A stretch of 64,000 bases of DNA from assembly GCA_020152595.1 (NCBI GenBank), contig JAIGNY010001701.1, forward strand, positions 1,403,733 through 1,467,732, in the 5' to 3' direction. The notes beneath the pieces are model-generated. The model did no database searches, was not told where the DNA came from, and was given only the letters and a program-made list of their open reading frames with translations. Shown here piece after piece: positions 22,601 through 34,600 of the stretch (positions within the stretch are counted from its first letter, which is position 1; each line of letters opens with the position of its first letter). Made by a program: the position numbers and the translations under genes. The DNA comes from Chiridota heheva. Taxonomy: Eukaryota; Echinodermata; Holothuroidea; Apodida; Chiridotidae.

Positions 22601-25600
22601 TCCCTTCAGTTTATTCATCAAGCCCGACCTCTATCATCTGGACATCAATCTTGCCACTCTTGGCACCTTCTCCTCGTCCCCTTTTCCTCCCTGGGCCATC
22701 CCCCTTCTTCCACCTGGACCTCTCCACTCATCACAAAGCCCAAACCCACCCCAACCTCTTTATCAACCTCCACAAACAAATTAATGACCAACTCTCCAAC
22801 TACACCTCCATCTATACTGATGGCTCCAAGGAAAGCAACAAGACAGCTACTACCATAATCCAAGACATCACACTCAGTAGCAGGCTTCCCAACTACTCAT
22901 TCATCTTCTCGGCTAAGGCCAAGGCCATTCTCCTCTTCCACAATTATATTGAGTACTCCCTGCTCAGACACTTTGCCATCTTCTCAGACTCCAAGTCTGT
23001 CTTTACTCAACCTCAAGTGGGATAACCCCATGTCCCACCTCCTCTGCAAACTTTTTTTGCCCCCCTCTGCAAGAAAAGTATTATTTTCTACTGGATACCC
23101 AGCCATGTTGGCATTCCCAGCAATGACAGAGCTGATTCAGTTGCCAAGCTTGCTCTTAACCTTCCCCACCCCCTTCACTAAAACCCATTCTAACATCAAA
23201 CCGATTATCGCTTTCCTTGTTCGTGACCGCTGACAAACCTCATGGGACTCCTAAATTGAAGCAAACTCCACAACATCCAGTCCACCATTCCAACCAAACC
23301 CATCATCCACAACCTCCATTCCTCTGCAATAATTGCAATTGCCCACTTACTGTCCACCATGTCCTCCTTGCCTGCCCCCTGTACAACCGAAAGCTTTCTT
23401 CACACCTCACAACTCCATAGTCGAGCTCTTCCGTAGTAACTCCCTGGATAAAATTATCTCCTTCCTTCATCATACATCCCTCTACAACCATGTTAAGTCC
23501 TTCTTCCCCATCCCCCTAGTTTCTCCTTTCCCTTGTTTGACACCCCTGCTCTTCCTCTTTCGGTCCCAGCTTTGTGGCTATTAGCCCCCGTCCTTCTATC
23601 AGACTTCTCCTATTATCCTTTTTTTCCTTTCTCTGGAATTAACTAACCTCTTGAGCACTATTTGTCCATTGTTGTTGCGATGCCGTTAAGCCTTTATCAA
23701 ACAAACATCAAAGATTTAATCAATGTGCTGAAAAGTGACCTTGCAGAGGTAAAGTGTGATGGCATAATTTCAGATCCAAGAGAATTCTATATGTATTTCT
23801 ATAAAATGACTATTTATATTTCTTTTATTTAGAGTGTAAGGTACATGAGCTTATGGGCAAAGCTTGTTCTTGCAAATCATGTTATATTCCATCTCAATAG
23901 TTAAGCCAAAAAATTCTTATAATGTAGAAACGGGCAATTAACTTTAAAGGTGTACATACAAATTGGCTCAGATCTGCAATTATGACATCACAATTTACAC
24001 TGTTAGGTCACTTTTTAACACATAACATAACATAAAAAGATGATGTGCTAAGAAGAGTTGAATCACCCCATAAAAATCCCAAACTAACACCACCACCACA
24101 AAAAAATAATAATAATTAATCAAGGATGCCCAGAGTTAGTAAAGAACTTATCAATGTTGACTTTGAAATTGTGAACAAAATTGGAACTACCTACCCACTG
24201 AGGCAAACCATTCCGCTCATTAGCAACTCTGCGAAAAGCTAAAACGACAAATATCTATTCGTGAGGACTCTTTGGTCAACTTCAAAGTGTTACCAAAAAG
24301 CATCACTACCCGATAGGAATTTAAAAACCTAAATCATATCGCCACATACTCCTCTAAACTCAAGCGTGGCCAGACCAAGAATTTGCAACCTAGATTCATA
24401 AGAAAGATTCCTTACTTCGGGAATAAGTCTCGTGGCTCTTCGCTGAACCTGCTCCAAAATGAACTTATCCTTCTCATAAAAGGGACTCCAAGCCTGAATA
24501 GCATACTCAAGGTGAGGCCTGACTAATTGTTTGTACAAATTAAGGACAACCTCTCTACCAAGAAAATACAAATTTCTTCTAATCAAACCAAGCATCCAAT
24601 TTTCCTTTTAGGCTGCTAAAGCATACTGTTTAGAAGGCTTCAGATTACTAGTAATGACAACACCTAGATCCCTTTCTAGATCAACGTAACCAAGATTTGA
24701 ACCATTCATGCAGTAATCAAAAGCCAAATTGCTCTGACCAAAATGAATAACTGCATTTATCAACATTGAATGACATCTGCCACATTTGGGACCAACAAAA
24801 CTTATCCAGGTTAGTTTGCAACAGTGAAGATTCCCTAGCATCCTTAACAATTCTGTACAGCTTAGTGTCATCAACGAATTTACAAATCCTGGAACCATGG
24901 GACACATCAATGTCATTCATTAATGAAGATTAAGAAAAGATGTGGACCCAATACAGAACCCTGACGAACACCACTTGTAAGCCTCTTCCATGGAGATACC
25001 TCACCATTAACAACAACTCTTTGTGACCTGTCAATTAACCCAGAATTTATCCAACTGGCACACTTTCCCTCCACATCAAGTGTTCTTGTTTTCAACATGA
25101 GCCTGCCTAACGGAACCTTATCAAATGCTTTTTGAAAGTCTAAATAGATAACATCCACATTATGACCAGAATCAACTAGTTTAGTAACATCATCAAGAAT
25201 TTCCAATAAATTAGAAACAGGTAAGAAAGGTAAGAAGCCATGCTGGGATAAATTCAACAAACCATTGACCAGTAAATGATCTAGTACAACATCCTTAACA
25301 ATGGACATCATCAGACTGCTTAGTAAAACAGATACAAAGTAGTCATTCAAAACCTCAGCCATATCCTTTAATACCACTATTGATAGCAACACTGTCATTA
25401 CCCTGAAGGGGACCAACAACCTCCTTGGTTTTTTGCTTTGAGCGAACATAAGAGTGAAAGGACTTAGGATTAATCTTAACCTCTTTGGACAAACGTTTTT
25501 AAAAAGCACTTTAGTATCCCTTATCAAACCCTAAGTGAACTTTTCATGATCCTTATACCTAGCAAGCTCAGCAGGACACCCACTGTTTTTATAACAATGC

Positions 25601-28600
25601 CACAACTTCTTCTTTTTCCAAACAGCCTGCAAACCTCCCGAGACATCCACACCAGTGAAATATTTAAAAATGCATTAAGTTCAACGGAATATAGATAATA
25701 TATAGATAACATGAATTTTATAAATTACATGGATTTTATAGATAACATGGATTTTATAGATAACATGAATTTTATAGGTAACATGGATTTTATAAATAAC
25801 ATGGATTTTATAGGTAACACCATTCACCATTTTGTTCCTCTAACAGTTCTCTCACATATATGAAAATTCATGGGAATATTCCTTTAAGGATTGAAGATGT
25901 TCTTTTCGTTTGTTTCCATTGATCCTCCTGTGGGTATCCCTGTGCATGATGTCTTCATGTATTCTTTACATGTGTTTGTTTCCATTGATCCTCCTGTGGG
26001 TATCCCTGTGCATGATGTCTTCATGTATTCTTTACATGTTTTTACATAATTAGAATGATGTAAAACTGAAAAGCATGTGGCTCAACAAGGATAATGGAAG
26101 GGTGTATATCAAAATTAATTGAAAGTACTGAAATTTGAAGGATATGAATAGGTTGGGCTTTTATTTTGTAAAATAGTCCTTTAAAGTTGTGTACAATTTC
26201 AATGTAAACTCCTTTATAGTACTTTCATTATAATTATTTTCCTCCTATTGTTGAGTTAATTTCAGGCATGTAAAGTGATAATACATGATCCACATCTGGG
26301 ATGTACCAGTAAATGCTAATTAGGTTGCATGAAGCTATGAATAAAAAGAAGATAAAGAGGATGTTGTTAGCACAGTCTGATAACGATGTGTCATATTTGC
26401 CAATCAGGATATTAGAAAATCAATCAAATAAAAGTCTCTTCACATTGAAACCTTTTAAAAACTTATCTTTCTTACAACTAGGTTTTATAAATCATACACA
26501 TATCAATGAGATCTTCCAATCTTCACTTGCTCAATTCATTTTGTTTTATAGGAATTTATTATGATTCTCCTGATGTATGCTTATTTGTTACTATTTGCAG
26601 CCATTGAGCCACTTTACATAGATTTCTGCATTTTCAATGGATGTGTATTAGGATGCTAAATATTTTTGAAGATCACTTTCATTCCTTTTCTGTTCAGTAT
26701 GTGTGTGTTTTTTTTATAAACTTCATTCCTCTATATCACTTCTTTGTCTGTGACAGTCATGGTAAACCAAAAGACAGCAAGAGTTGGTATCACTGCCAGA
26801 GAGATGCAGCGAGTTCATCCAACAGTAAGGATTGTCAGCATCATCACAGCATGAAAGAGTATGTAGCAGGTTCAGGAGAAGAGCTAAAGCTGGAAGCAGA
26901 AGACATTGATGAATTGGTGCAAAAGGTTTCATTAAAAGATAATTCCTCACCTCAAGAATCTAAGGGTATGATTTTTGTCATATTTTCGACACGATGCTCA
27001 GGCTATAAAATTTTAATTTTTTGTTTCAAAATTAAAACAAATCCTCTACCACAGATGACACAGATTATCTAAGCCTGCAGTAACCCTATCTACAATAACC
27101 GGCTCTGCACATTAACCCGGCTCTGCGCAATAACCCGGCTCCGCGCAATGACCCGGCTCCGCTCTGCGCAATAACCCGGCTCCGCGCATTAACCCCCGGC
27201 TCTGCGCATTAATCCGGCTCCGCGCAATAACCCGGCTCCGCGCAATAACTCGGTTCCGCGCAATAACTCGGCTCAGCACAATAACTTGGCTTCGCAGAAT
27301 AACCTGGCTCCGCGCAATAAACCAGCTCCGCGCAATAAACCGGCTCCGTGCAATAAGCTCCACTGTTTGTATGCAGATGGTAAGGAGGGAGGGGGGGGGA
27401 GGGGAGTGGAGGTGGAGTGAAAATCTATAGCAAGATTTGGATATAATGGCTTTTTTTAGTAAACTTTTTCTTAAAGCAATATATAACTTGAAGCATTGTT
27501 TCATTTGGCTATCATTTTGCGTTTCCAAAGTTGTCTGAAGTAAGTTGTCAGTATTTTAGCAAATTTTTGAAGTTGATCCACTCCTTTAAAGACAAAACTG
27601 TAAACCAAATCTGACAAAGAACTTCAGTGTTCATTTTATTTAAATATCCCAAATGCTTTTAAAAAAATTTCAATATTGCATGCCAAGTGAATCAGTTTGA
27701 ACCAATAAGCACCACTTCTCCAAAACTTCTCACAATTTGACAAGGTATATTTTGTATATTGCATTAGTGGATATATGATGAAAATCACAAATGATATACA
27801 ACTGTGAAAAATATTCTGTGTATTATTTCATAATTAAAAGAACCCAAAGGTTGTTTCAGACCTATCAGATTACATTGCTTTCTTGTTGGGACAGTAGACA
27901 ACTGTAGACAACTGATGAAGTTTGTCATTCTTACCCCTTGGGTTCATACTCTTGTGTTTACTATGGTTCGACCCTGTGGGAAGGAGAATCTTAGCAGATC
28001 AGTTTTTGATAATAGCACTTTACTTTTTGAGTTATAAGTGATCAAAGTTTGATCAGTTTTTAATTCATGTTAAACCTGTGATGTATGACCAGACATACAG
28101 CTCAAAATCTTTATGCGATTCTCTTAATTTCTTTCCTATATCATTAAGAATGATGAGAAAGTCAATTCCTGCTAGAATTTTACTGGCACGGCAAATACTT
28201 TTGCTCAGACTTTGCTGCATCACTTTGAAGAAATATGATAGACATTTAAAAAGCAAAGGTTTTACGAAAGAAAATATTTAGGTTGCCTTGCAATACATCT
28301 CAAAATTTGCATAAAATATGCAAATTGATGCCTGAGATTTGAAAAATACTGTAAAATGGTCCATGTTTAACTGTGTTTGATGAAATACGTTGCTATTGTG
28401 ATGGTTTTTAATAGATTTTAAAACAATTAGCTAATGTTCCCTCTACACGTCCATATAACCTTATTATTATTTTTTATGCCAAAAAATTGTTTTTAAAAAT
28501 CAATGAGGTTGTTGAAAAATCATTATGTCATGTTATTTTATATATTTTATTTTGCTGTTTTAACACAGTTGAGGAAACTATGCCAGTTACGAATTCATAT

Positions 28601-31600
28601 TACATCAGCCATACATCAACACTGTCTGCATCAGGTAGTGGTATTGCATATTCTGGCAATGGGAGTGCAGGAAACGGACATGGTGCTGCTGCTTTTGCGG
28701 GCACCATTGGTTTTACAAGCAGGAATGAGATTGCTGATAGTGATGACATCATAGCTGCTCATAATGTCACAGGCAACGAGCCAGAAAAGGAAGAGAATGA
28801 GAAAGGGGAAAGTTCTAGCTCTGAAGAAAGTGGAGACGAGGATGAAGAAGAAGAGGCTGCTAAAGCTCCATTTGAACTCATGGGAGAGGTACCTTTCTTT
28901 CTGCACTTTAATGAATCTATTTCAGAACTTATTAAAAATCTTATCACTTTAACTTAACTATCCTTTTGTGCCAGAGAGCTCATAAGAATTACCTTACCTT
29001 ACCTATTCTGTTCGCGCCAGAAAGCTCATAGAAATTACCTTTATCTTACCTATTGTTTTTGTACCAGAAAGTTCATAGAAATTACCTTTATCTTACCTAT
29101 TGTTTTTGTACCAGAAAGCTCATAGGAATTACATTATCTATCCTTTTTGTGCCAGAAAGTTCTTAGGGCCTCAATGCTCTTTTTCGGCTGTGTCTTTTGT
29201 AGCAGACTCATGTTCTTGTAACCAGGGTTCTAGCTAGACAAGTTTAAGTGCCGATCTCCCGTAACAATCAGTGCAAGCCCAGGGTGACCTCCTAGACCCC
29301 CCTCCCATGATGAACTGTTCAAATTTAGTCCACTTCTATTGACAATTTGTCAATGTAAAAACAAATATAAACAAAAAAAAATCGGAATGCTAGAAGGATT
29401 TATGAAATATTTTATGTACAATGAGACTAGAAATGGATATTCAATGTCAATGCTCCCCCTCCCCAATATAAAAAGTATAAACATATGCCAGAAACTCTCA
29501 ATTTATCTCAATTCCCATTGTTATTCATCTTACCCAAACTTTTTTCCGCTTTTATTTTCGTCCCAGTATCGTTTGCCGAAAGCTATACATTATTATCATT
29601 ATTTCAAGTTAAGTAGCAGTACATGTTCCTACAAACTACGCAACAACTTTTGTCAATATCAAGTCCCCCACAAATCCCAAGAATATGGATCAGTCCGTTA
29701 TAATGTTAAGTGCATATGGGGTTTATAACAAATGTGATTGGTTACTTACATTTAGACTGGTCTATAAGCACACCTTGGGCCCTTGGGGGTGTAATATTTA
29801 CTTTGTTAAAGTTTGTTTGTTAGGTAAGTGACTGACTTGGCAAGCTGCCAGCAGTGATTCACAATTATTAAAACACGAACCTAAACTGTGTGCATGTGAG
29901 TATGTTTATGTAGGTGACATGTATGGGTGATTTTATGATAATATGTACGTTCAATGGTGTTAAATTCCTATATTGTTCAATTGTTTTGATCAGAATATAT
30001 TGTGCGTAATGTATGTCATGTTATGTGTGTAAATCAGTGGATGACATAAATAGAGCAAGATTAAAAGGAGATCTGTTTAAACACTTAATAAATTAACCAA
30101 ATTTAACTTTTGAGTGCCAGGAGGAAGAGTGAATCTTAGAGTCAAGTGCCAGGTGTGAATTGCAAGTCCTGGCGGGCCCACCTGACGACGCCCACCATAG
30201 CTAGAACCCTGCTTGTAGCATCATATTTCTCCAGGTTTTTTGGGATAGCATTTTCTTTCCCTCAGGTTGCCAGGTGAGAGTGTTAATGCGGAAATTATTT
30301 TGGTCTGAGAATGCCTAAACTATTTTGATCTCCTTCTTCCATAGGTGCTGATGTTATTCGTCTTAGTGCATGTCTGTATTTCTGCATCAGAGATTCCTTT
30401 CTTAACCTTATCTTCATGTAACAATTGCCACTGCACCCTCACAATCCATCACATTCTCCTTGCTTGCCCCCTGTACAACCTTCCTAGAGCTTCCCTAGCT
30501 CCCCACAACTCAATTACTGAGTTCTTCCAGAAAAATCCTCCGGATAAAATTATCTCCTTCCTTCATCATGCTTTCCTCTACAACCATATTTAATTTTCCC
30601 TTCCACCCCCTCTCTCTACTTGGTTTTTGTTTCACCCATGCACCTTGTCTCTCGATCCCAGCTTTCTTACCTTTTGTTCTTGAATTTCTCTCATTCTCCC
30701 CCTGTTTCCTTTCCTTCCTACCTCCAGAATGATCTAACCTCTCAGGCACAATTTGACCTTTGTTGTCGTGGTGCCGTCAAGCCCTCATCAAACAAACAAA
30801 CAAACTTCTCAGACATTTATTTTGGAAACATCAAACCTTGAGCTTTTTGTTTGTCATAAAATATCTGGAACAACTCCAAGATATTTTAAGGCTTGTAGTA
30901 AAATGTTGTGAAAATCTAAAACAAGGGAAAAAATAAATGCTTCCGTCAAAGTTCAGGTAATTTGAAATAAACTGCCTCTACTAGCCCTATTACTGCATAT
31001 ACATCACTCAATAAACCCATTCTCTTTGTTAGCTTCAAAGAGTCGAGCATGCTGTCCTTCTGACAGTTCTAATTTCTAATTAATATAATGTAATATTATT
31101 CTGCTAAACCCGTGTCAAGTTTACACATACTATACGAAGTTTCCTGGTACAAAGCTGCATTTGGCCAAAAAAGCAACACTTCCTGACCATACATTTAAAT
31201 GAAGAAGTTTTAAAAAGACATGAAATTTCTCAAATAATATTTTGATTGTTCAAATATGTAATCATTTTCCAGTTTCTAGAAGCAGTTATGGATGGTGAAT
31301 ATGAAGTTGCTGAAAAGCTTTGCACAATGAGTAAGTTGTAATCAATTCCATTCAATGTGGTTGTTGTTGATAATTATTAAAGAAACATTTGGAAACTTTG
31401 ATGGTATTCAAGTGCTTTGACATTGACTTCTTTTTCCCTCATTTGCAATGTATTTGTGTTTGAGACTTGCAAGTGATTTATAATTGACTTATACTGTGGG
31501 AAATCTTTCACCAGTTTTTATCCCAGGGACTGAAAAAGTGGTTGTATAGATTACAAAGACAGCTTCTTTCAAGAAAAAAATGACAATTAATTTTTGCCAA

Positions 31601-34600
31601 CTATTTTTACAATATGATCATAAATACAAGAAATTATTGTATTGTATGCTTTAATATCTCCTCTGAAACTTTATGTTGCCTTTAATATTCCATATAGTTA
31701 CAAAAATGGCTGTAAAAACATTCATAAGTAGAAACAATATCTTGCAAAAGGAGAATATAAAAGAATATTTAGCGTATTAAGTGGCCAGGGTGCTTACAAA
31801 AATAGAATTGTACCACACTCTGCTGTCTAACTGTTCTAATGAGAGCCTGTGCTCAGGCTACCGAGATGCAATGCAATTTATGTACACATTGGCCCCTTTT
31901 GATAAGCCATAGTTGATTACACAGCTGTTACAAGCACTGAGAGATTCAGGATGTTCGGAAATGGGGACTCATTATATGTTAACAATTTTGAAAAGCAAAA
32001 GCAATCTTCCCCTATTTTCTTTCCTTCCTACCTCTGGAATGATCTAACCTCTCAGGCACAATTTGACCCTCGCTGTCGTGGTGCTGTTTAGCCCTCATCA
32101 AAAAAAGCAAAACATATGGTCTATACAGAACATATATAAATGTAAACAGCATTCATTATTGATTGATATTGGGATATCTTACCTGTAAAAATGTTGGGCG
32201 GGCCCTTATTAGAGAATGGGCCCTTATAAAGTCGAATACGGTAATAAGGTTTCATATGCTGAGGGTGCAAAGTAGTTGGTTGTGTTATGGATTCTGTCAC
32301 TTTTTTTTTTTACCTAAAAAAAAAGTATGCCTTATCAACTAAAAATGATGTAATGTTTGAAAATTGTGTGTCTTATTTTTTACAGTACAGATATATGAAC
32401 CTGATAATCCAGAGTGTCTGCAGTTTAAACCATTGATTGAGGAGATGCTTAAGAGGGTGAGTCCCATGTATTCTACGTGAACTCCTATGAATTATGAAGT
32501 GATTGAGCAAAGGTTTTTTTTATTTTTATGTAGTCTTAGGACAGAAGATTTGATGGAATAACTCCAGTCATTAAAAGAAACTGCAGTGAAAATGCGACAT
32601 TGGCAACCTGTGAAAAGATTCAACAATCGGGGTTTTATTTGATTAATTCAGTGGGGAATGATATTCTGTTACACCTGTTTTAGAAATCTTGACAAATGAA
32701 ATTATCATAACTTTTTGAAAAATTATATAAAGAATTTTTAGGTGATAACCACATAAAGTTTCCAAACATTCTGATAATTATTTTCCTATTCTGGGGCTGA
32801 AAATTTAAAAAATGACTAAAATTTTAGTAGATAATTTTTGATGAATCTATAAGAATGATGTCACTTCCTGCTGATAAGATTCTCCTTACCAGCCAGTTTA
32901 AGAGAAACTCACAATAATTTGAAAACTTGTAGTCTTCATTGAACAAGATTTAGGGTGTTCTTCATCACAATTTCATTTCTCCATTCACCATCTATCTAAT
33001 GTGTAGCTGTTGTCTAACCGACAATCTAAACGTTGAAGGTTCGTTATTTCATTTTTGCAGAAAGAGAAGAACAGCTTTGGGGTAGTGGGAGTAATAGTGA
33101 CAGTAGTAGTGAAGAAGACTCAAGTGAAGAGGATAGTGACGACGACTCGGACTCCGAGAAAAGCTCATCTGAAGAAAGGTAAGAGTTGTGCGAAACAGCT
33201 TGTCTCGAAAGTGAAACTAGGTGATAAAAGGGAAAGCAGGGTGTCCTGTAGTTAAAGGATTAGTTCAGTGGTCAAGCATGTCCATCTTGTATAAAAGACT
33301 TCAAAAGAAACAAAATAGTGCAGAAAGCGTTGAAAAATCTTATTCTGTTGAGGAGATATTCAAGTTTAAAGCTTGGTATCATTTCTGTAGAAACAAGTGA
33401 AATCAGACTAGTTATGATGTCACAGCCTCAAAGAAAGTTTGTTCAATTTTTTCACTATTCAATTTATTTTTCCTCAAACTTTCTTCAGGTGGCATATTAT
33501 AAATACCCTTCCTATATTCAGTTGCACTACTTTTTGACATATCCCATGGTTTTTAAGTCACAAAATTGCAGGAAAAATATGATAGAATACTTAAAGACTT
33601 TAAGGAATCTGAGGCTGTGACAGTCATTTCTACACAAATGATACCAAACTTTAAACTTAAATATCTCCTTAACAAAATAAAATTTTGAATGCTTTCTTCA
33701 CTATTTTGTTTCTTTTAAAGTCCTCTTTCATATCAGATAAACATGCTTGACCACTGAACTAATTCTTTGAGTAAATTTCATTAAAATGTTCAAAATTTCA
33801 GTTATCTTTTATCAAACTGGAGGCATTATGTTTGCATTGGTTTAGAAATTGTTGTACATTACATTATTGAAATAAAACTCATATACTGAACCATGTGCTT
33901 TTCAAAAATGAATTCTGTTTAAAATAAATTTTGATAATTTGTACTGTAGTTGAGTCAACATTGTATGAAATTTTCATAATCTCAGTTATCTTTTGTCATT
34001 GTATATTGGAAGCATAATAATTACATTGGTTTAGAAATTGGTATATATTACATTATTGATTCCTAATTTGAAATAAAAGTTATATACTGAGGCCCCAGGG
34101 CCATATTTCCTGGGGGCCAGGAGTACTTGTCCCCCTAACCCCCTTTCTGGTAGAATTAAGGAAAAATAAGATTTTGAAAAACACTGTTCACCCCATGTTT
34201 TGGAGGAAAAGTTTTTGATCCCCTCCCCCACACTTTTTGTGGAAAATTACAGCACTGTACTGAGTCATATGCTTTCCAAAAATGTAATTCTCGAGTGTGG
34301 AGTAAAAATGCTGTGATGTGTAATATGCGGGTGATACTGAATATAAGGTATAAAAATGGAGACACTATAACTGGACTTTGCTTAATTCATCTGAATACAT
34401 TAAAGAACTGATTGATTATTATTAACACTTCATCCAAATCACTTAAATAATAGGTCAGTTGTTCAGATCGTAAATGTTCAGTTCTGATTATTGAAGAAAA
34501 TTTGCACATTTGGTTGGAACTTGGCTTCTTTTTGTAACATCAGTCTTTTGTTATTTCACAAAAATTTGAGGGATGGCAGCTGACTCTGATAAAGCTTGAT

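Larger units (their letters stand above)
20385..23706 (+). mobile_element. RNase H-type LINE with internal deletion of the RT domain
   Basis: Sense-oriented non-LTR retrotransposon in the intron between exons 4 and 5. It has an ORF1 (gag-like) region at 20,462-21,240 and then a low-complexity Pro/Ser/Thr region with a tandem duplication at 21,466-21,630. The sequence passes straight into the post-RT region (~22,330-22,560), the RNase H domain (TDGSK at 22,817; IFSDSK near 22,980) and the C-terminal CNNCNC finger (~23,325). The 3' end is the conserved TTGTTGCGATGCCGTTAAGC-type terminus followed by ATCAAACAAAC. The endonuclease and most of the RT are missing, and frameshifts and stops are present. 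It is not active. Confidence 0.85.

Noticed and set aside
27112..27528. Arg-rich minus-strand open frame (RSRVIARS)
   Set aside because: Comes from the 18-bp GC-rich minisatellite in an intron of a plus-strand gene.
33055..33255. Open frame beginning MQKEKNSFG as an independent gene
   Set aside because: It overlaps exon 9 of the ERICH2-like gene in another frame; kept only as the alternative-acceptor product in the findings.
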